Source of the DNA: Ovis canadensis
Taxonomy: Eukaryota > Chordata > Mammalia > Artiodactyla > Bovidae
Assembly (NCBI RefSeq): GCF_042477335.2
Contig: NC_091262.1
Location: 44,799,001 to 44,863,000 of the forward strand
Length of the DNA: 64,000 nucleotides
Reading direction: 5' to 3'
Positions within the stretch are counted from its first letter, which is position 1; the number at the start of each line of letters is the position of its first letter. Positions 24,966 through 37,300 of the stretch are shown here, one piece after another. Under the pieces are notes generated by a model that was given only the letters and a program-made list of their open reading frames with translations, searched no databases and was not told the DNA's origin. Made by a program: the position numbers and the translations under genes.

Positions 24966-26157
24966 GTTTAATCAATGTTTAATATTGGTTTAGAAAATTT
25001 AAGGTGTTCTGAATCACAGTAGCTTTTTCAGGTTAAAACTATTTTATGATATTGCCAAAATAATGACAGGAAATGTACTTGTTAAACAGTTAAACTTCTT
25101 TTTTTTTGGCTATGAAGATCTGAACTATCTGCTGAAGATTTGCTCTTAATTGAGTTGAACTTTTTAGGCAGAGCAAAGCAAGGCTGTGGCTGTGTCAATT
25201 CAGCTTGTGCATAGTAATTTCCCCTGGGGCATCAGAGTCTTGCTGAGCTGAATCTGCTTCTTGTTGGTTCAATATTTCTTATGAAGAGCTTGAAGTATAG
25301 AGCTTGAATTATTTAAAATACTAAGTCATTCTACGTTTCCATTTTATTAACGGGATGTTGCAATCAGTTGTAAACTAATAATCTTATAAAGTGATTGGCA
25401 CAAAGACTTCTTGAACAAAACTTCAGTTAAGTACAAAAAGTATCTAATTTGGAGACTTAAATTTTTCCTATAGTCATAATAATGGCTTTTACATTGAAAG
25501 ACTAATAGGAATTCTACATATATTAATTCTTTTATAAAATCTAGATTCAAATCAGTGTACTCTCCATTTCATTGCCTTACCTGAATTAGTCCTGTTGGGT
25601 TGGTAATAGATTTTTTTTTTTAATATACCCAAATTTGATTTAAAAGTAAACTCTAGTTATTAAGCACTTTTAAAAAGAAACCCAGAAGCACATTTTTTTC
25701 TGCACAAACCAGTTACAAAGTTCAAAAGTGTGTCTTATGCTTTAAGACTCAGTTTTTAACTTTGTAAACCACATCTGAAAAACTTGGCACTTCTGCATTA
25801 TTGTGTTTAATTTCTTTTCCTTTTTTTTCTTCTTTCCTATTTTGGTTAAGAGGATAGTAGAAAAAGATTTTCTGGCATTCTTGTTCATTCGGTTAATTTG
25901 TATACAGTTCCAATTGCCAGTTGCTCAGATAACAAGTGACAAGGCAGAATTCTTTAAAGCATTAAAGTTCCTTAAACCTAAGGCTAAATCTTGAATACAT
26001 TATTGAATTCTTTAATATCCTGATGGCTAGCAGATTGACAGCTGCACATTTGGCATGCTTTGGTTTTTGGTTTTGGGGGGTTTTTTGGACTTTATTTTTC
26101 ATTGCAGATTTATTTGGCAATGTACAGTAAATTTTGTAAACTTGCATCAAGTTTATG

Positions 26158-26163
26158 AATAAA
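26158..26163 (+). terminator. Distal poly(A) signal of UBE2Q2
   Basis: This is a canonical AATAAA in 'tttatgaataaagaacc', followed by T-rich and 'cctttttgtaac' downstream sequence, about 1.59 kb after the stop codon. It is the likely main 3' end. Confidence 0.6.
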
Positions 26164-26344
26164 GAACCATTTAAAAAATAACTCTTTCACTTTCCTTTTG
26201 TAACAGATACTCTTTGAGTTTCTATAGGCTCTGTTGGGTTTCTGGAATAGGATCATATATGGTGGGATGGGGTGAGGAGAGGCTTAAGGTAGATTGATTT
26301 CACAAGAGAAAGCTGGAGAACCCAGAATTGTTGTGTATAGACTT

Positions 26345-26545
26345 GGCATACTCAGGGTTTCCTCAACCTCTTCCCTTGTGCACACTGATTCTTTAATATA
26401 AATTCAAATGCTACTTTCTTCATCGCTTTCCTAATTCCCCAAGGTACAGTATCTGTTCCCTGTTCAGTGTACCCATAGCCTCTTGACACAATTGTCAATT
26501 TCTCACATACAAGAAGTACAGAAGTAGGAAAACTCCAGGCGTAGT
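26345..26545 (+). repeat. L2 3' region fragment
   Basis: 'attcaaatgctactttcttc' followed by 'atcgctttcctaattcccc' follows the L2 3' end pattern. It lies just after the UBE2Q2 poly(A) site. Confidence 0.5.
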
Positions 26546-26799
26546 ACCTCTGCTGCTTTGAGACCTTTCTGTGTTGGTTTCATCTTTGGATAGACTTGAA
26601 TGTGCAGCCACCTTAATCCATCCAGAGGTAGATAATGGCCCTGTGGTCCAGTGTCTCCTTAGGAAGTGAGAAAGTCTTTAGAGGTCCCCCTACCCACCCT
26701 CCCACCCCCCAAAAAACACAACTTTTTCTTGGCCTAGAACTAGAGCATTTGTCTACCCCTAAATTAATGGCTGGTCAAAAGAATGAAACTATCATAATT

Positions 26800-27600
26800 A
26801 GTTTGGATCAGTGGTTTTCAAGGTATAATTTGTTGGAGAACTCTGGAGACTCCTGAGACCCTTTTAGGAGGTTTTTAAGGTCAAAACAACACTAAACCAT
26901 TATTTGATATTTTCACTCTCATTCTCTCACAAGTGTACAGTGGAGTTTTCCAGAGGCTACATGATGTGACAGATGGGATATTGAACAGACTGAATTCAGA
27001 AGCAGATCCAGCTGTCTAATACTAACTAATGTCAGTAGTTACAGGTTTATAAGATGTAAAGATGCTACTCTATGCAATAGTGGGGAGTGGGGTGGAGATC
27101 TGGTAAGGTTATTTTTTCATGTTACTCTGTGTATGAACTATTTTAAGTGAATTAGTATGATAAATATAGTTACAACCCACATAAAGAAGTTCTTTGGCGT
27201 TATCATTATTTAAGAATGTGAAGCAGTCCTGAAGTCAAAATGTTTGAGACCTGCTTTTTTTAGACTTACCACATTTACCAGCCAAGAGCTGGGCACCAGA
27301 TCAGGGCCTTGTTAGCAAGGAAGCTACAGGAGGAGTGGGTGTTCCCTGGGGAGACAGCAGTATCTGTTGTGCTTAGATTTTTCTGTCTGTGGTTCTCAAC
27401 TTGAACTTGCATCAGGGGTAAATTTAAATCACAGTAAAGCTGAAACTCCAACTGCTGGCCCCAGCCCGCATAGTAAGCCTGCGATGGGGATCAAGAACGC
27501 GCCAAGGTATTTCCCAGGTGAATCTCATGCTATAGGCAGGGAACTAATGCTGTTTGGGGCGTGGTTTCACAGCAATGGTAGGTACTCTAAGCTGATTTAC
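26800..27600. repeat. Old DNA-transposon-like fragments between the genes
   Basis: 'cagtggttttcaaggtataa', 'tacagtggagttttccagag' and, near 27390, 'gtggttctcaacttgaactt' resemble hAT-type non-autonomous elements such as MER5. The family is uncertain. Confidence 0.35.
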
Positions 27601-27877
27601 AGGTTCAGAACTTGAGGTTACACGGTGTTGAATAAAGGAATTTTCATACTTTTAAAAGGATATGCTATCTGTTCAAAAATCAGACTCATGCTGTTGTTAA
27701 CTGACATTGGGACTGTAAGGACTGATACAACACTCTAGTCTGACTCCCAAGAATTCATGAAAGACTTGGAAATGAGGCTACAAGAGCAGTGAGCGGCACA
27801 GAATGAGGTGGATCTAGTTTGACTGCGTGAAGCTTCCGGGAAAGTCCCAGAAGAATTACAGGACGCGTGACTCTGTG

Positions 27878-27935
27878 TGTTCTGTGCTTAGTCGCTCAGT
27901 CCTGTCCGACTTTGCTACCCCGAGGGACTGCTAAA
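27878..27935 (-). mobile_element. Ruminant SINE fragment upstream of the FBXO22 promoter
   Basis: 'gtgcttagtcgctcagtcct' and 'gtccgactttgctacccc' are the reverse of the BOV-A2 tail. It lies about 110 bases before the CpG-rich region. Confidence 0.75.
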
Positions 27936-28130
27936 TCCGCCAATCTCCCCTTCCAAACACCTACCTGCCATCCAAGGCCAGCGCCGGAAACATATTAGCC
28001 TGGAGTCACGTGGGCTTCCCCGCAGCAGTTCCGCCTCCCCGGATCGGCCGGAAGTGGCGCGCGCGCCTGCTCAGTGCGCCGGGGGCCCTGTCTAAGCCGC
28101 TCCCTCTGAGCCGCCGTACTGTTTCCCGGT

Positions 28131-28166
28131 GGGGTTGGTGGGGTTGGTGGGGTTGGTGGGGTTGGT
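28131..28166 (+). repeat. Four-copy GGGGTTGGT tandem repeat in the FBXO22 5' leader
   Basis: Four perfect copies of the 9-base unit GGGGTTGGT end five bases before the ATG. Four runs of G4 separated by short TTGGT loops fit the G-quadruplex pattern on the coding strand, and hence in the mRNA if it is transcribed. On the other strand it produces a Pro-His-Gln repeat in a spurious open frame. Confidence 0.9.
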
Positions 28167-28171
28167 GAGGC

Positions 28172-28317
28172 ATGGAGCGGGTGGGCGGCGGCGGCGGCGA
28201 TTGCTGCGGCTCCTCCTCCGCAGACCCGCGAAGTACCTTCGTGCTGAGTAACCTAGCGGAGGTGGTGGAGCGTGTCTTCACCTTCCTGCCTGCTAAGGCG
28301 TTGCTGCGGGTGGCCGG
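28172..28317 (+). CDS. FBXO22: FBXO22 coding exon 1
   Basis: The exon runs from the ATG to a 'gtgagg' donor and encodes residues 1-48 plus two bases of codon 49, covering most of the F-box that binds SKP1. It lies wholly inside the CpG island. Confidence 0.93.
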
Positions 28318-31300
28318 GTGAGGGCAGGGGCGGCGGGAAGCTGACCTCGGGACTTGCCTCGGGCTTGCCTGGGCTGGCGGGTGGGCGGATACCGTCGGGA
28401 CCCAGGGCTGACCCCGGCTCCGGACCCCGTGTCCCAGGTGGCGCTCCCATACCCCAGCGCTACCTGCCGTAGTGCTCCCGGGGACCCTTCCCAGAGGAGC
28501 CAGTTTCCCCCTACGGTTCTCTCCGCCCCCAGTTCTGCCTCCGAACCGCTGCTACACGCCTCGCCGTCCCGGGGACTCGGGATCCCGTAGCGATCTCCTG
28601 CTGTTGAGGTTATGGGTGGTGGCGAGCGGAGGGAGGTACAGAGAGAGCTGCGGGAGAAAGGGAAGTGAACGTCCGTTCACAGTCCTTTGTGCGTGTGCGT
28701 CCCCAGCGTGTGTCGCTTATGGAGGGAGTGTGTGCGCAGAGTGTTGCGGACTCATCGGAATGTGACCTGGATCTCCGCGCTCTCGGCGGATCCCTGCCAT
28801 CTGGCGCAGCATTGCCTGGTCCGCGTGGTAGCCGAAGAGCTTGAGGCAAGTAAGGGGTGTCGCGTACAGTCCTTTGCAAGTTTGGTGGGTCAGTCGTTGA
28901 GATTAAATACTATAAAACAATTCGTATATGGTCTGACTTCCCTGGTGGCTCAAGACGGGAAGTTGACCACCTGCAATGCGGGAGACCTGAGTTTGATCCC
29001 TGGGTTGGGAAGATCCCTTGGAGAAGGAAATGGCAACTGCCCACTCCAGTTCTTGCCTCGAGAATCCCATGGATAGACTGGCGGGCCACAGTCCATGGGG
29101 TCGCAGAGTTAAGCACAGCTTCCAGTTCAGGCACGCCAGGCCTTCGTGTCCATCACGAACTCCCGGAGTTTATTCAAACTCATGTCCATTGAGTTGGTGA
29201 TGCTATTCTGTAATTTAGGGAAAATTTGCTCGGGGCATGAAGACTTTATAAACACCAATTTTAATGACTGCATATTGTAAGGATGTGCCATGGTTTCTTT
29301 GACCATTCTCCACATACTGGGCATTTTCAATTCAGTTCAGTTGCTCAGTCCTGTCTGACTCTGCAACCCCATGGACTGCAGCATGCCAGGCCTCCCTGTC
29401 CATCACCAACTCCCAGAGTTTATTCAAAGTGCCATTGAGTCAGTGATGGTATCTAACCAACTCATCCTCTGCTGCTCCCTTCTTTTGCCTTCAGTCTTTC
29501 CCAGCATCAGGATCTTTTCCAGTTAATAGGCTCTGCACATCAGGTGGCCAAAGAGGTGGATATTCAGCTTCAGCATCAGGCCTTCCAATGAATCTTCAGG
29601 GTTAATTTCCTTTAGGATCGATTGGTTTGATCTCTGCAGTGCAAGGAATTTGGACTTCTCCAGCACCACAATTCGAAAGCATCAGTTTTTCTGCACTCAG
29701 CTTTCTTTATGGTCCAGTCCTCACATCGGTATATGACTACCTGAAAAACCATAGCTTTGACGATACAGATCTTTGTGGGCAAAGTGATGTCTCTACTTTC
29801 TAATACGCTGTCTAGGTATAAGTGTACCACATTTATATCCATTTCATCTCTTGGTGAGCACCTAGGTTGCTTCCATCTCTTGGCTATTGTAAATAATGCT
29901 GCAGTGCATCAGTTCAGTTCAGTCAGTCACTCAGTCCTATCCCATTCTTTGTGACCTCATGGACTGCAGCATGCCAGGCCTCCCTGTCCATCGCTAACTT
30001 CTGGAGTTTACTCAAACTCATGCCCATTCAGTTGGTGATGCCATCCAAACGTCTCATCCTCTGTAGTCCCCTTCTCCCACCTTCAGTCTTTCCCAGCATC
30101 AGGGTCTTTTCTAATGAGTCAGTTCTTTGCATCAGGTGGCCAAAGTATTAAGAGTTTTAGCATCAGCATCAGACCTTCCAATGAATGTTCAGGACTGATC
30201 TCCTTTAGAATGGACTGGTTGGATCTCCAAGTCCAAGGGACTCTCAAGAGTCTTCTCCAACAGCACAGTTCAAAAGCATCAATTTTTCGACACTCAGCTT
30301 TCTTTATAGTCCAATTCTCACATCCATACATGACTACGGGAAAAACCAAAGCTTTGACTAGATGGACCTTTGTTGGCAAAGTAATGTCTCTTTTTTCATA
30401 TGCTGTCTAGGTGGGTCATAACTTTTCTTCCAAGGAGCAAAGGTCTTTTAATTTCATGGCTGCAGTCACCATCTGCAGTGATTTTGGAGCCCAGGAAAAT
30501 AAAGTCTATTACAATTTCCACTCTTTCCCCATCTATTTGTCATGAAGTGATGGGACCAGATGCCATGATCTTAGTTTTCTGACTGTTGAGCTTTAAGCCA
30601 AATTTTTCACTCTCCTCTTTCACTTTCATCAAGGGGCTCTTTATTTCTTTACTTTCTGCCATAAGGGTGGTATCATCTGCATATCTGAGATTATTGATAT
30701 TTCTCCCGGCAGTCTTGATTTCAGCTTGTGCTTCATCCAGCCCAGTGTTTCTCATAATGTACTCTGCATAGAAGTTAAATAAGCAGGGAGACAATATACA
30801 GCCTTGACGTAGTCCTTTCCCTATTTGGAACCAGTCTGTTGTTCGATGTTCAGTTCTAACTGTTGCTTCCTGATCTTCATACAGATTTCTCAAGAGGCAG
30901 GTCAGATGGTCTGGTATTCCCATCTCTTAGAATTTTCCAGAGTTTGTTGTGGTCCACACAGTCAAAGGCTTTGGCATAGTCAATAAAGCAGAAGTAGATA
31001 TTCTTCTGAAACACTCTTGCTTTTTCCATGATCCAGTGGATGTTGGCAGTTTGATCTCTGGTTCCTCTGCCTTTTCTAGCTTGAACATCTGGTAGTTCAC
31101 GGTTCACGTACTGTTGAAGCCTGGCTTGAAGAATTTTGAGCATTACTTTGCTACCGTGTGAGATGAGTACAATTGTGCGTTAGTTTGAGCATTCTTTGGC
31201 ATTGCCTGACGTTTTCCAGTCCTGTGGCCACTGCTGAGTTTTCCAAATTTGCTGGCATATTCAGTGTAGCACTTTCACAGCATCATCTTTCAGGATCTGA

Positions 31301-34300
31301 AATAGCTCAACTGGAATTCCATCACCTCCACTAGCTTTGTTCATAGTGATGCTTCCTAAGGCCCACTTGACTTCACATTCCAGAATGTCTGGCTCTAGGT
31401 TGGTGATCACACCATTGTAATTATCTGGGTGGTGAAGATCTTTTTTGTACAGTTCTGCTGTGTAGTTTCGCCACCTCTTCTTAATATCTTCTGCTTCTGT
31501 TAGGTCCACACCATTTCTACCCTTTACTGTGTCCCATCTTTGTGAGAAATGTTCCCTTGGTATCTCTCATTTTCTTGAAGCGATCTCTAGTCTTTCCCAT
31601 TCTGTTCTTTTCCTCTATTTCTTTGCATTGATTGCTGAGGAAGGCTTTCTTATCTCTCCTTGCTATTCTTTGGAACTCTGCATTCAGATGGGTATATCTT
31701 TCCTTTTCTCCTTTGCCTTTCACTTCTTTTCTATTCACAGCTATTTGTAAGGCCTCCTCAGATGACCATTTTGCCTCTCTGGATTTCTTTTTTGGGGGGA
31801 TGGTCTTGATCCCTGCCTCCTGTACAGTGTCATGAACCTCCATCCATAGTTCCTCAGACACTCTGTCTATCAGATCTCATCCCTTGAATCTATTTGTCGC
31901 TTCCACTGTATAATCATAAGGGATTTGATTTAGGTCATACCTGAATGGTGTAGTGGTTTTCTGTACTTTCTTCAATTTAAGTCTGAATTTTCCAATAAGG
32001 AGTTCATGATCTGAGCCACAGTCAACTCCTGGTCTTGTTTTTACTGACTGTATAGAGCTTCTCGCTCTTTGGCTGCAAAGAATATAATCAGCCTGATTTC
32101 GGCATTGACCATGTGGTGAGGTCTATGTGTAGAATGTTCTCTTGTGTTGTTGGAAGAGGGTGTTTGGTATGACCAGTGCATTCTCTTGGGAAAACTCTAT
32201 TAGCCTTTGCCTTTCTTCATTCTGTACTCCAAGGACAAATTTGCCTGTTACTACAGGTATTTCTTGACCCCCTACTTTTGCATTCCAGTCCCCTATAATG
32301 AAAAGGACATCTTTTTTAGGTGTTAGTTCTAAAAGGTCTTGTAGGTCTTCTTAGAACTGTTCAACTTCAGCTTCTTCAGCGTTACTGGTTGGGGCATAGA
32401 CTTGGATTACTGTGATATTGAATGATTTGCTTTGGGAACGAACAGAGATCATTCTGTCGTTTTTGAGATTGCATCCAAGTACTGCATTTCAGACTCTTTT
32501 GTTGATTGTGATGGCTATTCCATTTCTTCTAAGGGATTCTTGCCCACAGTAGTAGATATAATGGTCATCTGAGTTAAATTCACACATTCCAGTCTATTTG
32601 AGTTTGCTGATTCCTAAAATGTCGATGTTCACGCCTACCATCTCCTGTTTGACCACTTCCTATGTGCCTTGATTCATGGATCTAACATTCCAAGTTCCTA
32701 TGCAATATTGCTCTTTACAGCATATATCTTATCAAAATATTTTTCTTTTTCCCTTCAGAAAAATACCCAGCAGTGGAATTGCTGGTCAAATGATAGTTCT
32801 GATTTTAGCCTCTAAAATCTGTATGGAAACACAAAAGACCCTGCATAGCCAAAACAACCTTGAGAAAAAAGAGCAAGGCTGGAGGTATCATGTTCCATGA
32901 TTTCAAACGATATTACAGTAATCAGAACAAATTTTAGGGTTGTTTGTTGTGGTTTTGTGGACATGTCATTGGTATGTTGGTAGGGATTGCGCTGTGTAGA
33001 TGACGCTGGGGCATATGGTCGTTTTCACAGTGTCCCTGCACTTGGTGACCTCAGGATATTGTTCACGTGTGCCATCTTCAGTTTCTTTCATCGGTGTCTT
33101 AAGATTTTCCGAGTGTAAGTCCTTTAAATCTTGGTTATTTTACTCCTAGTTACTTTATTCTTTGGGGATTATTTTCTTTGTTTCTCTTTCTGATAGTTCA
33201 TTGTTAGCGTATAGAAACACAACCAATTTCTGTATATTAATTTTGGATCCTGCAACTTTACTGAATTCATTTAGTAGCTGTAATAGTTTTTTCTGGTAGT
33301 GTCTTAAGGGTTTTCTATGTGTAGTAGTATGTTATCTGCAGACAGTGGCAGTTGTACTTCTTCCTTTCAAATTTGTATCCTTTTGTTTCTTTTTCTTGTC
33401 TGATTGCCATGGCTTGAACTTGCCATACTATGTTGAGAGTAAGTGGCAAGAGCGGGCATCTTTGTCTTTTTCCTTGTGTTATGAAATGTTTGCGTTCAGC
33501 TTTGCACTGTTGAGTGTGATTTTTGTCCTATGTGTAGATGTGTGTTCCCTCTGTCTCCAGTTTGTGCAGTTATTTTCATAAATGGATACTGAGTAGTGTC
33601 AAAAAATTTTCTGCATTTATTGAGATGACCAGGTATTTATTCTTCATTTTGTTAATGTGGTGTATTACATGGACTGATTTGCATACATTGAACTATCCTT
33701 GCATCCCTGGGATAAATTTCACTTAATCATGTACATGACTCTTTTAATGTATTATTGAATTTGATGTGCTGATTTTTTTTTTAAGAAGTTTTGAATCTTT
33801 GTTCATCAGGGATATTCGCTTGTAATTTTCCTTTTTTGTGGTGTCTTTGGTTTTGGTACAGGGTATGTGTCATGAGTTTGGAAGCCGTTCTTCCTCTTCA
33901 TTTTTAGGGAATAATTTGCGTAGGGTAGGTGTTAACTCTAAATGTTTGGTATAGAATTCACTGGTGAAGCTCTATGGTCCTGAACTTTTGTCTGTTGGGA
34001 GTTTTTAAATTTCTGATTCAGTTTCATTGTCAGTAATTGGTTTGTTCATTTTTTCTGTTTCATTCTGATTCACTCTTGGGAGGTTATGTGTTGCTAGAAG
34101 TTTATCCCTTTCTTCTAGGTGTTTATCTTGTTGGCATATAGTTGCTCATAGTAATCTCTTTGAATCTTTTTGTATTTTTCTGGGGTCAGTTGTAATATCT
34201 CCTTGTTCAATTTATTTTATTGATTTGGGCTCTCTCTCTTGATGAGTATGGCTAGTTTTTCAGTTTTATCTTTACAGAACCAGCTCTTAGTTTCTTTGAT

Positions 34301-37300
34301 CTTTTTTTATGATCTTACTGTCTCTATTTCATTTATTTCTGCTCTAAGCTTTATGATTTTCTGGCTAACTTTGGGTTTTTTTGTGTTCTTTTTCTAGTTC
34401 ACTTAGGTGTAAGATTAGGGTTTTTAAATTGTGACTTTTCTTGTATTCTGAGGTAGGCTTGCATTGCTGTACACTTAGCCCTTAGAACCGCTTTTGCTGC
34501 ATTCCACAGATTTGGGGTTGTGTTTACATTTTCATTTGTCAGCAGGTATTTGATTTCTTCAGTTGCCCATTGGTTACTTAGTTGCATATGTGGCCTACCA
34601 GTGTTTTGTTTTGTTGTGGTTAATGTCTAGTCTTGTGGTCAGAAAAGATTCTTGATATGATTTCTGACTTCTTAGTTTATTGAGACTTGTTCTGTGGCCT
34701 AGCATATCATCTATCCTTGAGAATGTTCCAGGTACACTTGAAAATGTGTATTCTGCTGCTTTTGGATGGAATGTTCTATATGTTATATCTGTTGAGTCTA
34801 TCTGTCCTAATGTATTGTTCAAGGCCAGTGCTTCCTATTGATTTTCTCTCTGGATAATCTGTGCATTGATATAAGTGGGGTGTTAAAGTTCCCAACTATT
34901 GTGATGTTACTGGCACTTTCTCCCTTTGTTTCTGTTTGCTTTATGTATTTAGGTGTTCTCTTTCTGGGTGCATATGTATTTACAGTTGTCATATCTTGTG
35001 GTATCAATCTCTTTATCAAAGTAGTGCTACCTGTCTTGCTTTTCATATCCATTTCCATGGAACACTTTTTCTCCATCCCATTACTCTCAGTGTGCGTCTT
35101 TAGATCTGAAGTGAGTTTCTTGTAGGCAGCATATATATGGGTCTTATTTTTTTTTTACCCATTCAGCCAGTCTGTGTGTTTTGGTTGGAGCATTTAGTTC
35201 ATTTACATTGAAAGTGATAATAGATTAAGTGCGTACTTATCCCTGTTCACTGTTTTCTGATTGTTGACGTAGTTCCTTTTTCCCTCCTTTCGCTTGCTTC
35301 CCTTGTGATGTCATGACTATCTTTAGTGTTAAGTTTGGATTCCTTTGTCCTCTGTGTGTGTGATTATTTTAAGGTGGTGATTCTCAAGTTTGAACACATT
35401 CAAACTAACGTGCATCCACCCCCAGCCTTAATTATTTCTGACATCGTAGTTTCCCTTTTTTTGGTTTCTGTATCCCTTAACAACTTTTTGTGGATATTGA
35501 TGACTTTACTCTACTTTTGTCTTTTAACCTTCCTTCTAGATGTTTATATTTCCAGGTGAGGTGTTTAGAGAAGTCTCTTAAACATTTCTTGTAAATTCTA
35601 CTTAGAGGTGCTGAACTCAGGTTTTGCTTGTCTGTGAAACTCTTTATTGCTCTTTCAAATCTGAATGATAGCCTTGCCGAATAGACCACTCCTGAGTGTG
35701 GGTTTTTTCCTTTCATCACATCGAACATACTTTGCTGCTCCCTTCTGCCCTGCAAAATTTCTGCTGAAAAGTCAACTGACCATGTTATGGGAGTTCCGTT
35801 GTACATAACTAGTTGTTTTTCTCTTGCTGCTTTGAAGAGTCTCGCTTTAAGTTTTGCCTTTTGAATTATAATGTGCCTTGGTGTGGACCTCTTTGAATTC
35901 TTCTTGTTTGGGATCTGTGCTTTCTGGATCTGGATATTCCTTCCCCAGGTTAGGGAAGTTTTTAGCTATTATTCTTCCAGTAACTTCTCTCATCACTTTC
36001 TCTCTCCTCAACTTCTGGGATTCCTATAATGTGAATGTTAGTACTCTTGATGTTATCCCAGAGATTTTTTTAAACTACTGTCAGTTAAGATTTTTTTTTT
36101 CTTTTTCTTTTCAGCTTGAGATGTTTCTGCTACTCTTTTACTTCACTCGCCCGTTTCTCTGTATCGTCTAATCAGCTGCTGATTCCTTCTAGTGTAGCTA
36201 AGTTTGTTGCAGCTACTGTGTTTCTCAGATCTGATGGTTCTTTACAAGTCACTCTTGAGCTCCTCACTGTGTTCATCCATTCTTCTCCTGAGTTCATTGA
36301 GCATCTTGATGGTCAGTGCCGTGAGCTCTGTATCAGGGAGATCGCTTATCTCATTTCGCTTAGTTCTCCCTCTGGGATTTTGTTTTGTTCCTTCGTTGGG
36401 AACATACTGCTCTGTCACCTCATATTTCCTGATTTTCTGTTTTTAGTTCTTTATATCGGGTAGATCAGTTACGCTTCCTGATCTTGGAGAAGCAGGAGAT
36501 GTCCTAGGGGGCCCAGAAGCACAGTTCTCTCTGATCACCAGAGCTGTATCCTCTAGGAGTACCCCTAATGTGGGCTGCGAGGGTTCATCTCCTGAGGCAG
36601 AGCTGACTGCTGTGGGTGTGCTGGTAGGCAGGGCTGGCCCCCAAGCCCGGTTGGCTGCCAGGAGCTCATGTGGAGGTGCCAGCTGCTGGCGGGTGGGGTT
36701 GGGTTCCAGTGAAGTTGGGTTCCAGTGAAGTTGGCTTTGTGGCCAAGGGAGGACCAGGGCTGGTAGGTAGGTAAGCCCGTGGCACTCATAGGCTGGAGGA
36801 GGGACTCCACAGTGGTGCTAGTGGCATCAGGGTCCTCCTGGTAGAACACGCTCCCCAGAATGGCTGCTGCTAGCATCTCTGTCCCTAGGGGAGAGTCCTC
36901 GTTGCCTCCTGCTTTTCTGGGAGGCTCTCCAAGATCTGACCCAGCCTCCTTTCAAGTTACTGCCTCTGCGCTTGGACTCAGAGCATGTGAGATTTTGTGT
37001 ACACCCTTTGTGAATAGAGTCTGTTTCCTCCAGCCCTCTGGCTCTTCTGTACACAAGCCTTCCTGGCCTTCGGAGCCAGAGGTTCTGGGGCCTCATCTGC
37101 CTGGCTTTACGACCCATGGGCTGGGGGTCCAGTGTGGGGCTCGTATCCCTTGCTCCCTGGGGACAGCCTCTGCAGTTGTGATTACCCTCACATTTGTAGG
37201 TTGCCTGTTCAGGGTGTGGCCTACTCCAGTTTCCCCCTTCTGCCTTCTCATGGGGATTCCTGCTGTATGTCTTCAGCTGAGGAAATTTTTTTCCATTAGA

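Larger units (their letters stand above)
24571..26180 (+). other. UBE2Q2: UBE2Q2 3' untranslated region
   Basis: This is AT-rich sequence without recognised repeats, running from the stop codon to just past the distal poly(A) signal. The end is inferred from the AATAAA at 26158 and has not been measured. Short open frames in it are not conserved-looking. Confidence 0.65.
27990..28820 (+). promoter_or_regulatory. FBXO22: CpG-rich promoter region of FBXO22
   Basis: Base composition changes abruptly here from AT-rich to GC-rich with many CpG dinucleotides, as expected for a housekeeping CpG-island promoter. Visible motifs include an E-box CACGTG at 28007-28012, an ETS/GABP-like CCGGAAGTG at 28048-28056 and alternating GCGCGCGC just after it. 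No TATA box is evident. Transcription probably starts between the ETS site and the start codon at 28172. The CpG-rich stretch extends through exon 1, intron 1 and exon 2. Confidence 0.75.

Noticed and set aside
28006..28281. Minus strand open frame with a Pro-His-Gln repeat overlapping FBXO22 exon 1
   Set aside because: It is the antisense shadow of the G-rich repeat and exon 1; the repeat alone creates the pattern.
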